From: Peribacillus simplex | GTDB taxonomy: Bacteria; Bacillota; Bacilli; Bacillales; DSM-1321 | DNA length: 64,000 nucleotides | NCBI RefSeq assembly: GCF_001578185.1 | Contig: NZ_CP011008.1 | Coordinates: forward strand, 1,578,001 to 1,642,000 | Direction: 5' to 3' | In this document: one piece after another, positions 1 to 11,716 of the stretch | How the letters are laid out: each line of letters opens with the position of its first letter | How positions within the stretch are numbered: the stretch's first letter is position 1 | Position numbers and translations under genes: made by a program | Notes under the pieces: generated by a model | Database searches by the model: none | Told to the model about the DNA's origin: nothing | The model's input: the letters and a program-made list of their open reading frames with translations, nothing else

Positions 1-161
1 GAACGCGATGGTTTTAGAATCCGACGTGAATCGGTTGAGAATGGAGTGACATGCCTTACATCCCTCGATACGGCAGAAGCCATTTTAAGAGTGATAGAAT
101 CCATGACCTTCTCGGCAGAGGCAATGGGAAAAACGGAAAAAAGTCGTGAGGTGAGCCATAT

Positions 162-165
<4 letters not shown>
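1..165 (+). CDS. carB: Carbamoyl-phosphate synthase large subunit, 3' end only
   Basis: The first 54 codons are open in frame 1 and stop with TGA overlapping the pyrK start by four bases (ATGA). The peptide is consistent with the C-terminal allosteric (MGS-like) domain of the pyrimidine-specific large subunit (PyrAB), which makes carbamoyl phosphate from glutamine-derived ammonia, bicarbonate and ATP. The call rests mainly on position: in Bacillus pyr operons this gene directly precedes pyrK. The rest of the gene lies left of the window. Confidence 0.85.
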
Positions 166-2560
<2,395 letters not shown>

Positions 2561-2567
<7 letters not shown>

Positions 2568-3196
2568 ATCAAAAGATAGCTGAACATTTATTGGAAATAA
2601 AAGCAGTGTACCTACAGCCGAATGACCCCTTCACTTGGGCATCTGGAATTCAATCACCCATTTATTGCGACAACCGCTTGACCCTTTCGTACCCAGAAGT
2701 CCGGAAGGAAATAGCGGAAGGGTTGAAAGGGTTGATTGAACAGCATTTCCCTGAGGCTGAACTGATCGCAGGCACAGCAACTGCCGGCATTCCGCATGCA
2801 GCTTGGGTGAGTGAAAAATTAAATGCACCCATGTGCTATGTTCGCTCCAAAGCTAAGGAGCACGGAAAGGGCAATCAAATCGAAGGCCGAGCTATTCCAG
2901 GACAAAAAGTTGTAGTTGTGGAAGACTTGATTTCAACCGGAGGCAGTGTAATTACTGCTGTTAACGCACTAAAAGAAGCTGGCTGTGAGGTTCTTGGAGT
3001 TGTTTCGATCTTTACTTACGAATTGGAAAAGGGAAAAGAAAAATTCAATGCTGAGGGTATCACTAACCATTCGTTGAGTGACTACTCGACTTTGATAAAA
3101 GTCGCAAATGAAAAAGGGTATATCACAGCAGATGAATTGGAAAAGCTAAAAAAATGGCGGGAGAATCCGGCAGATACTGCTTGGATTTCAGCATGA
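2561..3196 (+). CDS. pyrE: Orotate phosphoribosyltransferase
   Basis: PyrE transfers phosphoribose from PRPP to orotate, giving OMP. It is a 211-residue type I PRTase with the PRPP-binding stretch [13 protein letters not shown] at residues 117-129. The ATG at 2561 follows GGGAGGG at about 2548-2554 and overlaps the pyrF stop by seven bases. It is the last gene of the pyr operon here and a strong terminator follows at once. The operon's PyrR attenuators would be upstream of this window. Confidence 0.95.
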
Positions 3197-3201
3197 AAAT
3201 G

Positions 3202-3244
3202 GAGGTGGCCCAATCACTCAGGATTGGGTCACCTCTATTTTTTT
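3202..3244 (+). terminator. Intrinsic terminator of the pyr operon
   Basis: A 14-base-pair stem (3202-3215 with 3222-3235, one G-U pair) with a six-base loop is followed by a T-rich tail to 3244. It lies six bases after the pyrE stop and just before the end of the convergent rqcH, so it may serve both strands, although the A-run needed for the minus strand is weak. Confidence 0.9.
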
Positions 3245-3249
3245 ACCAT

Positions 3250-4971
3250 TTAATCCTTTACTTCTTCCTTTAAGCGAATGACAATATCGGCATCTGGAGT
3301 AATATATAAGGTTTGCTGCTGATCATAGATCACGAAACCAGGCTTTGAGCCATTCGGTTTCTTAACATGGCGAACTTGTGTAAAGTCAACGGGCACTGAG
3401 CTCGATTGCTTTGCTTTACTGAAGAAAGCTGCTAATACGGCCGCTTCTTTAATCGTTTTTTCACTTGGTGATTCATTTCGAATCACTACATGTGAGCCAG
3501 GGATATCTTTGGTGTGAAGCCAAATCTCATCACGGCGAGCGAACTTATTCGTTAGGTAATCATTTTGTTTATTATTTTTCCCAACAAAAATGAGATCTCC
3601 ATCGGTAGCATAATATGTTTCAAGCTGAGGTTTTGCATTTGCAGGCTTTTTCATGCCTTTTTTCTTTTTTTGCCGGATGTAGCCTTCTTCCTGAAGTTCT
3701 TCGCGAATCTCCTCTATATCTTTGGGGGAAGCTGATTGGAGCTGCTGATGCAAGGCATCAAAGTAGGCCAATTCCAATTTTGATTTTTCGATTTGCTCTT
3801 GAACGACACCGACTGCATTTTTAGACTTTTGGTATCTCGAGAAGTACTTTTGTGCATTATCGGATGGATTTTTTAATGGATCAAGCGGGATGATGACCGT
3901 ACCTTGTTCTTCATCATAATAATTGACGACTTCAATTTCCTTCATGCCTTTTTTCATTTGATATAGATTAGCTGTAAGCAGCTCACCGAACAACTGATAC
4001 TGTTCCCCGCGTTCCGTATCTTTTAATGTTCGTTCAAGCTTCCCGATTTTTTTTGAGTTCTTTTCCATTTCATTAGTAATGAAACGTTCTACATCCTGGC
4101 TCTTTTGCTTAACCCGATCACGTTCTGCCTTTCCGAAATAATAACGGTCGAGCATTTCGCTTAATGAAGAGAAAGTACGCTGTTTTCCTGTCAGATGCTC
4201 TAGTGAAAGCATATAAAAAACTTCTTTATTGCCATCTTGTTTGATCGTCGCGGCATAGTTATGTTCTGAGATTTCTTGGATAAGCCCTGAAAAAGCTGAT
4301 GGAAGGGTGGTGCTGTTGGCCAATCCAGCCCGGTAAACGGCTTCCTTTGCAGCTAAAGGTGAAATTCCTGAAAAATGGGCAACAAGCTGTTTATCTAGTT
4401 TTCCTGCATTGAAGTCAATATTCTTCCTGATATCGTCCTCCGTAGCATTGAAGGGATTATCCTTTTCTTGTGCGGGTGGCACCTTATATTCCTGGCCGGG
4501 CAATATCGCCCGATAGCTGTTCACTGCATAGGAAACATGCTTAATGCTATCTAAAATCATATTCCGTTCTTTATCGACTAAAACAATGTTGCTGTGACGC
4601 CCCATGATTTCAATGATTAACTGCTTTTGAGAAACATCTCCAAGCTCATTGCGGCCTTTCACCTCAAAGATGATCATCCTATCAAGTTCATATTGATAAA
4701 TATCTTCTATCGTATAGCCTTCGAGGTGCTTCCTAAGAAGCATACAGAACATGGGTGCTTCTTTAGGATTTTCATAACTTTCTTCGGTCAATTGCACCCT
4801 TGAATAACTTGGGTGGGCTGATAATAAGAGTTTATGGTTCTTACCTCCAGCACGAACAACCAGTATTACTTCATTTTTATAAGGCTGATGTACCTTATTG
4901 ATTCGTCCACCTTTTAATATAGAAGCGATTTCTTCCGTCATCGCTTTCGTAAATAATCCATCAAATGACAT
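3250..4971 (-). CDS. rqcH: Ribosome quality control protein RqcH (NFACT / FbpA family)
   Basis: RqcH binds stalled 50S subunits carrying peptidyl-tRNA and recruits tRNA-Ala to add C-terminal alanine tails that mark the chain for degradation. The 573-residue protein has the NFACT-N domain, with the functionally required D97-R98 pair conserved at exactly those positions, a central helical coiled-coil part (about 280-430), and the C-terminal NFACT-R domain (about 445-550) with the family motif [15 protein letters not shown]. The ATG at 4971 is preceded on the minus strand by AAAGGAAGT. Formerly yloA and annotated as fibronectin-binding protein. It is divergent from the calcium ATPase gene. Confidence 0.95.
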   Translation of the reverse strand: MSFDGLFTKAMTEEIASILKGGRINKVHQPYKNEVILVVRAGGKNHKLLLSAHPSYSRVQLTEESYENPKEAPMFCMLLRKHLEGYTIEDIYQYELDRMIIFEVKGRNELGDVSQKQLIIEIMGRHSNIVLVDKERNMILDSIKHVSYAVNSYRAILPGQEYKVPPAQEKDNPFNATEDDIRKNIDFNAGKLDKQLVAHFSGISPLAAKEAVYRAGLANSTTLPSAFSGLIQEISEHNYAATIKQDGNKEVFYMLSLEHLTGKQRTFSSLSEMLDRYYFGKAERDRVKQKSQDVERFITNEMEKNSKKIGKLERTLKDTERGEQYQLFGELLTANLYQMKKGMKEIEVVNYYDEEQGTVIIPLDPLKNPSDNAQKYFSRYQKSKNAVGVVQEQIEKSKLELAYFDALHQQLQSASPKDIEEIREELQEEGYIRQKKKKGMKKPANAKPQLETYYATDGDLIFVGKNNKQNDYLTNKFARRDEIWLHTKDIPGSHVVIRNESPSEKTIKEAAVLAAFFSKAKQSSSVPVDFTQVRHVKKPNGSKPGFVIYDQQQTLYITPDADIVIRLKEEVKD

Positions 4972-5376
4972 TCTATTTTTACTTCCTTTACATAAGATTT
5001 TCTATGATACTAAATTCTGCAGGGCGTTATCGATGTATCAGGATCGGCCCAGTTTAACTGTATTCACTAATTCAGTTGAACTGGGTGAAAAGCTGGAGTT
5101 GCAGTTCAGGAATATTGAATGGATGCGATTTTAATAGATTCGTGATATTAATTACAAAGTTTGTCCATTCATTATATTATCCGGATCGTTCTTCTTTCCG
5201 CAATTCTGTTTAATTATAGCATTATTTTGGACGAGTCTGAATAATCATGGAAGAAGAGCAGGTTGTTTTATGTATCGGTAAGCGGGCAGGTGTTGTTGGA
5301 TGAGTAAAGCGAGAGCGCCTGTTGAGATGGATACAGGAGCCTATTTCATTCTATTCAAAGGGATGTGTGATACTTG
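4972..5376. other. Divergent intergenic region between rqcH and the Ca2+ ATPase gene
   Basis: This 405-base gap must hold promoters for both divergent genes, but I could not assign confident -35/-10 pairs. It contains an imperfect inverted repeat: a 13-base arm at 5048-5060 and its complement at 5073-5085 (one G-U pair, 12-base loop) with no T-run, so it is not a standard terminator. An apparent open frame reaching 5134 starts inside rqcH and has no family resemblance. AAAGGGA at 5357-5363 is the likely ribosome site for the ATPase. Confidence 0.6.
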
Positions 5377-8055
5377 ATGGAGTTCAGGAAAATGAATAAT
5401 CAAGAAATGGAGAAAGCGCTTCAAACAAACGTTACACACGGTTTGGACGATGATGAAGTAAAGGACAGGCTGCGAAAGAATGGCTTTAACGAATTGAAGG
5501 AAGGTGAAAAACAGTCAGCCATCCTGTTATTTTTCGCACAATTCAAGGATTTCATGGTCATAGTTTTACTTGCCGCGACCTTAGTCTCCGGGATTTTGGG
5601 CGAATATATCGATGCGATTGCCATCATGGCCATTGTTTTTTTGAATGGATTACTTGGTTTTTTTCAAGAACGGAAGGCTGAAAAATCCCTGGATGCCCTA
5701 AAGGAAATGGCAGCGCCGCAGGTCAACGTACTTCGGGATGGACACTGGCTGAAAATCCCTTCGAGAGAAGTTGTTGTGGGGGATATTCTGAAGTTTTCGA
5801 GCGGTGACCGAATTGGTGCCGATTTACGGATCGTCGACCATTCAAGCCTTGAAATTGAAGAGTCTGCCCTTACCGGTGAGTCACTCCCGGCTGTTAAATG
5901 TTCTGATCCATTGATGAATGAGGTCGAAGGTATCGGTGATCAGGAAAATATGGCTTTTATGGGAACGATGGTTACAAGAGGGAATGGAGTTGGAATCGTA
6001 ATCGCTACAGGAATGAATACGGCGATGGGAAAGATTGCGAACCTCCTGCAGACTGCAGAAACAAAAGAAACACCTCTTCAAAAGCGATTGGAGCAGTTAG
6101 GGAAAATTTTGATCGTCACGGCTTTAATATTAACCGTGATTGTGGTGCTGACTGGCGTCATTCAAGGACATGACCTCTATACGATGTTTTTAGCCGGGGT
6201 ATCTTTGGCTGTTGCGGCGATTCCTGAAGGCTTGCCAGCCATTGTTACTGTAGCCTTGTCTTTGGGCGTACAACGTATGATCAAACAAAAAGCGATAGTC
6301 CGCAAGCTTCCTGCAGTAGAAACGCTTGGCTGTGCAACGGTAATTTGCTCAGATAAAACAGGTACACTGACGCAAAACAAAATGACGGTGACGAAGGTTT
6401 GGAGTGGGGGGAAAACTTGGGATGTCGGCGGGACTGGTTATAATCCTGTCGGTGAGTTTTCTTTTGAGGGAGTTTCAGTTGCTCCGAAAAACCAAAATGC
6501 CTTGCTTCAAATAATTACATTCGGTATGCTCTGTAACAAAGCTGAGTTAAATGAGAATGGCAAACGATATATATTAGAAGGTGATCCGACAGAAGGGGCG
6601 ATGTTGGTCGCGGCAATGAAAGCGGGTTTGACAAGGGAACACTTATCTAAGCGGTTTACGGTAGTCAAGGAGTTTCCATTCGACTCGAGCCGCAAAATGA
6701 TGAGTGTCATAGTGAAGGATGATAAAGATAATCATTTTGTCATCGTAAAAGGGGCCCCTGACGTATTGATCGCCCAGAGTGACACGATTCTATGGGAAGG
6801 AAAGTCGGAAATATTGAATCGCGAGAGTAAGGAAAGGGTGCAACAGGACATGAATGAACTTGCCTCACAGGCACTTCGAATGATTGCTGTTGGTTATAAA
6901 CCCCTTCCCAAAGGAACGATTTTGCTTCATGAAACAGAAGCTGAGCGCAATTTGACCTTTATGGGACTGCAGGGCATGATTGATCCCCCCCGCCCAGAAG
7001 TGAAGCAGGCAGTTAAGGAATGCAGGGATGCTGGGATCAAAACAGTCATGATTACTGGTGACCATGTAATAACCGCAAAGGCAATAGCTAAAGAACTTGG
7101 TATTTTAAAAGGAAAAGACCGTGTACTTGAAGGAAGGCAACTGGCTGGTATGGAAGTTGGGGAACTTGAGGAAGTTGTTGAAAGTGTGTCGGTATTTGCC
7201 CGCGTTTCCCCAGAACATAAATTAAAAATCGTAAAAGCCTTGCAAAATAAAGGACATGTCGTCGCAATGACAGGGGATGGTGTCAATGATGCACCTGCGA
7301 TAAAATCAGCGGATATAGGTATATCAATGGGTATAACTGGGACTGATGTCGCTAAGGAAGCATCTTCCTTGATATTGGTTGACGATAATTTTGCCACCAT
7401 TAAATCGGCCATCAAAGAAGGCAGGAATATTTATGAAAACATCAGGAAGTTCATCCGTTATTTGCTTGCTTCCAATGTTGGGGAGATTTTGGTCATGTTT
7501 TTTGCGATGCTATGTGCCTTGCCATTACCTTTGATACCAATCCAGATTTTATTCGTGAACCTTGTTACGGACGGTCTGCCTGCGATGGCGTTGGGCCTGG
7601 ATTCCCCAGAAGAAGATGTAATGAAAAGAAATCCAAGAAATGCAAACGAAGGTGTTTTCGGACGAGGGCTTGGCTGGAAGATCATCTCACGCGGATTTCT
7701 GATTGGTATTTCTACATTGATAGCATTTTATGTGGTATATCGTGCAAATCCGGGTAACCTTGCTTATGCACAAACAATCGCGTTTGCAACCCTGGTACTA
7801 GCTCAGCTAATACATGTTTTCGATTGCAGAAGTGAACGTTCGATCTTCTCGAGAAATCCATTCGGTAATTTTTATCTAGTGGGGGCAGTACTGTCCTCCC
7901 TGTTATTAATGCTAGCAGTCATGTATGTGCAGCCTTTGCAAACCATCTTCCACACTGTACCGATTTCAGGAAGGGATTGGCTATTGGTAATAGGAATGTC
8001 ATCCATCCCAACTTTTTTACTGGCTGGAACCTTTTTAGCAAGAAAAGCACAATGA
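5377..8055 (+). CDS. yloB: Calcium-transporting P-type ATPase (P2A, YloB type)
   Basis: The product (892 residues from ATG 5377) is a SERCA-like P2A pump that exports Ca2+ at the expense of ATP; the B. subtilis homologue supports calcium handling during sporulation and germination. The phosphorylated aspartate is D326 in [10 protein letters not shown]. Other family marks are TGES in the actuator domain, PEGLPA in membrane helix 4, the KGAPDVL nucleotide-binding segment, and [10 protein letters not shown] in the P domain. Hydrophobic helices lie at both ends as expected. TTG at 5374 is an alternative start directly before the ATG. It stands alone, with its own terminator. Confidence 0.93.
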   Translation: MEFRKMNNQEMEKALQTNVTHGLDDDEVKDRLRKNGFNELKEGEKQSAILLFFAQFKDFMVIVLLAATLVSGILGEYIDAIAIMAIVFLNGLLGFFQERKAEKSLDALKEMAAPQVNVLRDGHWLKIPSREVVVGDILKFSSGDRIGADLRIVDHSSLEIEESALTGESLPAVKCSDPLMNEVEGIGDQENMAFMGTMVTRGNGVGIVIATGMNTAMGKIANLLQTAETKETPLQKRLEQLGKILIVTALILTVIVVLTGVIQGHDLYTMFLAGVSLAVAAIPEGLPAIVTVALSLGVQRMIKQKAIVRKLPAVETLGCATVICSDKTGTLTQNKMTVTKVWSGGKTWDVGGTGYNPVGEFSFEGVSVAPKNQNALLQIITFGMLCNKAELNENGKRYILEGDPTEGAMLVAAMKAGLTREHLSKRFTVVKEFPFDSSRKMMSVIVKDDKDNHFVIVKGAPDVLIAQSDTILWEGKSEILNRESKERVQQDMNELASQALRMIAVGYKPLPKGTILLHETEAERNLTFMGLQGMIDPPRPEVKQAVKECRDAGIKTVMITGDHVITAKAIAKELGILKGKDRVLEGRQLAGMEVGELEEVVESVSVFARVSPEHKLKIVKALQNKGHVVAMTGDGVNDAPAIKSADIGISMGITGTDVAKEASSLILVDDNFATIKSAIKEGRNIYENIRKFIRYLLASNVGEILVMFFAMLCALPLPLIPIQILFVNLVTDGLPAMALGLDSPEEDVMKRNPRNANEGVFGRGLGWKIISRGFLIGISTLIAFYVVYRANPGNLAYAQTIAFATLVLAQLIHVFDCRSERSIFSRNPFGNFYLVGAVLSSLLLMLAVMYVQPLQTIFHTVPISGRDWLLVIGMSSIPTFLLAGTFLARKAQ

Positions 8056-8072
8056 AATATGATATAATCTTT

Positions 8073-8110
8073 AAGGTGGTAGAGTTTTGCTCTATTGCCT
8101 TTTTATTTTT
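8073..8110 (+). terminator. Terminator after the Ca2+ ATPase gene
   Basis: A 12-base-pair stem with three consecutive G-U pairs (8073-8084 with 8090-8101), a five-base loop and a T-rich tail (TTTTATTTTT) follows 17 bases after the stop codon. Confidence 0.75.
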
Positions 8111-8155
8111 GTAGTATTTTATTTGTAAGCTAAAGTTTTCATGCTGTAGCTAATA

Positions 8156-8161
8156 TATAAT
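8156..8161 (+). promoter_or_regulatory. Possible -10 box of a yicC promoter
   Basis: A perfect TATAAT lies 48 bases before the yicC start and downstream of the previous terminator, where a promoter for the yicC-remA-gmk-rpoZ group is needed. No good -35 box sits 16-18 bases upstream, so the call is tentative. Confidence 0.4.
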
Positions 8162-8209
8162 GAATGTTAACGCGAAATTACTACATTATGCTTGATAGGA
8201 TGTGGAACC

Positions 8210-9085
8210 ATGGTTACCAGTATGACGGGCTATGGAAGAGAAGAAGCGGAAAACGAACAGGTCAAGGTTTTTGTCGAGATTAAGACGGTGAACCATCGTT
8301 TTTGTGAATATACGATTCGAATGCCGCGCCAGCTTTTGGTTTTGGAAGAAAAGGTGAAGAAAAAGGCGAATCAATACATAAGAAGAGGACGAGTGGAAAT
8401 CTTTATTACGGTGGAAGGTGAGAGCCTGGTTGCCAAAAAGGTGAAGATCGATTGGGAGCTTGCTGATCAGTATGTGGGATTGATGGATGAAGCCAAGGGA
8501 AAATACAATCTGGAAAGTTCCATTACCTTACAGGATTTACTGCAACTTGAATCGATTTTCATGACGGAAGAAGTACCTGCAGTTCCTGCCGATTTGGAAG
8601 CCTTGTTATTGAAGGCTGTCATGGGGGCATTGGAAAATCTGAAAAAAATGCGGACTCTGGAAGGTCAGGAACTTGCCCTGGACATGAAATACCAGCTTGA
8701 AAAGTTTGGTGAGATTGTTGTAGGGCTCAAAAACTATGCACCTTCAGTCGTCGAGAAATATAAAGCCCGGTTGGAAATCAAACTAGCCGAGTTGACAGAA
8801 GGATTGATTGAAGATAGCCGTATTGTGACAGAAGCGGCCATTTTTGCCGATAAGTGTGATATAAATGAAGAACTGACCAGACTCGAAAGCCATGTACAGC
8901 AATTTTCAAGGACGCTTACCCATAGTGAACCAATTGGAAGAAAACTCGACTTCCTTGTCCAGGAAATGAATAGGGAAGTTAATACGATTGGATCAAAGGC
9001 AAATGATTCGGCCATTACCAAAGATGTGGTGGAAATGAAAAGTCTGCTTGAAAAATTAAAAGAACAGGTTCAAAATATCGAGTAG
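8210..9085 (+). CDS. yicC: YicC/YloC family endoribonuclease
   Basis: The product (291 residues) belongs to the YicC/YloC family, recently recognised as metal-dependent endoribonucleases (B. subtilis YloC, E. coli YicC). It starts SMTGYGR after MVT, the family's N-terminal signature, with EIKTVNHRF following, and ends with the conserved DFLVQEMNREVNTIGSKAND segment of the DUF1732 C-terminal domain. ATG 8210 is chosen because GATAGGA (8194-8200) lies nine bases upstream; the earlier TTG at 8192 has no ribosome site. In Bacillus it is followed by remA and gmk, as here. Confidence 0.9.
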   Translation: MVTSMTGYGREEAENEQVKVFVEIKTVNHRFCEYTIRMPRQLLVLEEKVKKKANQYIRRGRVEIFITVEGESLVAKKVKIDWELADQYVGLMDEAKGKYNLESSITLQDLLQLESIFMTEEVPAVPADLEALLLKAVMGALENLKKMRTLEGQELALDMKYQLEKFGEIVVGLKNYAPSVVEKYKARLEIKLAELTEGLIEDSRIVTEAAIFADKCDINEELTRLESHVQQFSRTLTHSEPIGRKLDFLVQEMNREVNTIGSKANDSAITKDVVEMKSLLEKLKEQVQNIE

Positions 9086-9140
9086 TCGGTTTATGATGAA
9101 CCGAACAAGGTGACAATAGAAATATGAATGGGGGACAAAA

Positions 9141-9404
9141 ATGTCAATTAAGCTCATTAATATTGGCTTTGGCAATATCGTTTCCGCAAACCGGATCGTA
9201 TCCATCGTGAGCCCTGAGTCTGCTCCGATTAAAAGGATTATCCAAGATGCCCGAGACCGCGGATCCTTAATAGATGCTACATATGGTAGAAGAACCAGGG
9301 CCGTTATAATTACAGACAGCGACCATGTTATCTTATCTGCCGTTCAACCGGAAACGGTTGCCGCACGGCTTCAAGATAGAGATGACAGCGTAGAAGAGGG
9401 GTAA
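9141..9404 (+). CDS. remA: Extracellular matrix regulator RemA
   Basis: RemA is a small DNA-binding protein that in B. subtilis activates the matrix operons eps and tapA-sipW-tasA and osmoprotection genes, bypassing SinR and AbrB control. The 87-residue sequence is nearly identical to the B. subtilis protein over its core ([44 protein letters not shown]). The ATG follows GGGGGAC. It sits between yicC and gmk and is probably cotranscribed with them. Confidence 0.95.
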   Translation: MSIKLINIGFGNIVSANRIVSIVSPESAPIKRIIQDARDRGSLIDATYGRRTRAVIITDSDHVILSAVQPETVAARLQDRDDSVEEG

Positions 9405-9408
9405 CTGA

Positions 9409-10029
<621 letters not shown>

Positions 10030-10032
10030 ACT

Positions 10033-10239
10033 ATGTTATATCCATCAATTGATTCGCTATTACTTAAAATCGATTCTAAATACTCGCTTGTATCAGTGGC
10101 AGCTAAACGTGCAAGGGAAATGCAAATTAAAGATAATTGCCTTATAACCAAACCGGTTTCCCATAAATCCGTAGGTCGTGCCCTAGAAGAAATTCATACC
10201 GGTAAATTGACTTACGATAATTCTTACGAAGAAAACTAA
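10033..10239 (+). CDS. rpoZ: RNA polymerase omega subunit
   Basis: Omega helps fold and assemble the beta' subunit. The 68-residue product has the family's N-terminal [10 protein letters not shown], the central [12 protein letters not shown] helix and the [15 protein letters not shown] segment. ATG 10033 lies three bases after the gmk stop with GGAGGCGG overlapping the end of gmk, so translation is likely coupled. Confidence 0.95.
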   Translation: MLYPSIDSLLLKIDSKYSLVSVAAKRAREMQIKDNCLITKPVSHKSVGRALEEIHTGKLTYDNSYEEN

Positions 10240-10251
10240 GAGAACAAATAA

Positions 10252-10350
10252 GCTTGACCCATCGGGCCTGACACCCTAAAGCAAACAGGATGCGTTACAT
10301 TTGGAAAGTTGCTTCCTTCCTGCGGCCAAGGTGTCAGGCCTGTTTGTTTT
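10252..10350. repeat. Inverted-repeat element between rpoZ and coaBC
   Basis: Perfect 11-base arms GGCCTGACACC (10265-10275) and GGTGTCAGGCC (10330-10340) enclose 54 bases. An inner hairpin can form at GGAA/TTCC (10303-10306 with 10313-10316), and AACAGG (10284-10289) could compete with CCTGTT (10339-10344) for a different fold. A T-rich stretch (TGTTTGTTTT) follows the right arm, so the element could end rpoZ transcription. It resembles mobile-like intergenic palindromes rather than a known riboswitch. Confidence 0.65.
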
Positions 10351-10501
10351 GATTTCTCAAAGATAACGATGCCATTGATGAAGCAGGCATAGATATGAAA
10401 TGTTTAAGGAAATCCATAAGTTATTGCGCATTTCAAATGAAATATCTTCAGTTATCGTTCATAATTAATAAAAATAGAATGTATAGTTAGGGGAAATTTG
10501 C

Positions 10502-11710
10502 ATGCTTATCGATAAAAAAGTACTTCTTTGTGTCACCGGCGGGATTGCTGTATTTAAGGCTGCTGCCCTGACAAGTAAATTAACTCAAGAAGGTGCGCAT
10601 GTTAAAGTGATCATGAGTGAATCGGCACGAAAGTTCGTGACGCCGCTTACTTTTCAAGCACTTTCGAGAAATGATGTGTACACAGATACATTTGATGAGA
10701 AGGATTCTTCAGTCATTGCCCACATCGACTTGGCTGATTGGGCTGACATTATCCTAGTAGCTCCAGCTACAGCGAATGTCATTGGCAAGATAGCCAATGG
10801 AATCGCGGATGATATGATCACGACCACACTTCTGGCAACAGTGGCACCTGTTTGGGTGGCGCCGGCAATGAACGTGCACATGTACGCCCACCCGGCGGTT
10901 CAGAAAAACATGGAGACACTTCGTACGTTCGGATATCAATTCATTGAACCAGGTGAAGGGTATTTGGCTTGCGGTTATGTAGGAAAAGGACGATTGGAGG
11001 AACCGGAAACGATCGTGGCACATCTCATTCATTATTTTGGTGAACGGAAATCACAGCCTCAGCTTCTTAAAGGAAAGAAATATTTGATAACGGCAGGGCC
11101 GACTCGTGAAGCAATCGATCCGGTGCGTTACGTGACGAATCATTCCAGCGGAAAAATGGGATATGCCCTAGCTGAGCAGGCAATTGAATTGGGCGCTGAG
11201 GTGACATTGATCACTGGCCCTGTGAACTTGACGCCGCCTTCCAAGGCCAGAGTAATACCTGTGGAATCGGCAGCAGATATGTATGAAGCGGTTTTCGGTC
11301 AGTTCGATTCCAGTGACGTTGTAATCATGACGGCTGCGGTGGCAGACTATAAACCGAAGAATTATCATGCTCAAAAGATGAAAAAGCAGCCAGGGGAAAA
11401 TGTAATTGAATTTGAACGTACAAAGGATATCCTTAAGGAACTTGGTGAAAATAAAACCCATCAGATTTTGGTAGGCTTTGCGGCTGAAACGAACAATGTT
11501 GAAGAATACGCAAGAGGGAAATTAGTGAAAAAGAATGCAGACATGATCGTTGCCAATAATGTTACCGTCGCTGGGGCAGGATTTGGAACGGATACGAACA
11601 TTGTGACCATTTACGATAAAAATGGAAGTGCTACAGAACTTCCAAAAATGAGTAAAGCGGATATAGCTAAAAGCATCCTGGCAGAAGTATCTCGCATGCA
11701 AAAGGAATGA
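10502..11710 (+). CDS. coaBC: Bifunctional phosphopantothenoylcysteine decarboxylase / phosphopantothenate-cysteine ligase
   Basis: CoaBC joins cysteine to 4'-phosphopantothenate and decarboxylates the product, two steps of coenzyme A synthesis. The N-terminal flavin-dependent CoaC half (1 to about 185) has the catalytic histidine H74, the PAMN motif with N124 and the substrate-recognition cysteine C157 in LACGYVGKGRL. The CoaB half begins near KKYLITAGPTREAIDPVRYVTN and includes the HSSGKMG loop and KKNADMIVANN near the end. The 402-residue length is normal. It begins after the inverted-repeat element and lies seven bases before priA. Confidence 0.95.
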   Translation: MLIDKKVLLCVTGGIAVFKAAALTSKLTQEGAHVKVIMSESARKFVTPLTFQALSRNDVYTDTFDEKDSSVIAHIDLADWADIILVAPATANVIGKIANGIADDMITTTLLATVAPVWVAPAMNVHMYAHPAVQKNMETLRTFGYQFIEPGEGYLACGYVGKGRLEEPETIVAHLIHYFGERKSQPQLLKGKKYLITAGPTREAIDPVRYVTNHSSGKMGYALAEQAIELGAEVTLITGPVNLTPPSKARVIPVESAADMYEAVFGQFDSSDVVIMTAAVADYKPKNYHAQKMKKQPGENVIEFERTKDILKELGENKTHQILVGFAAETNNVEEYARGKLVKKNADMIVANNVTVAGAGFGTDTNIVTIYDKNGSATELPKMSKADIAKSILAEVSRMQKE

Positions 11711-11716
11711 TGTCTT

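Noticed and set aside
4898..5134. Plus-strand open frame of 78 codons overlapping the rqcH start
   Set aside because: It starts inside rqcH on the opposite strand, has no ribosome site and no recognisable family.
10300..10330. Minus-strand GGAAGGAAGCA similar to the SRP RNA apical loop
   Set aside because: The 5' partner strand (GUCAGGUCC-like) that pairs with it in SRP RNA is missing, so the domain IV hairpin cannot form. The likeness is short and probably chance.
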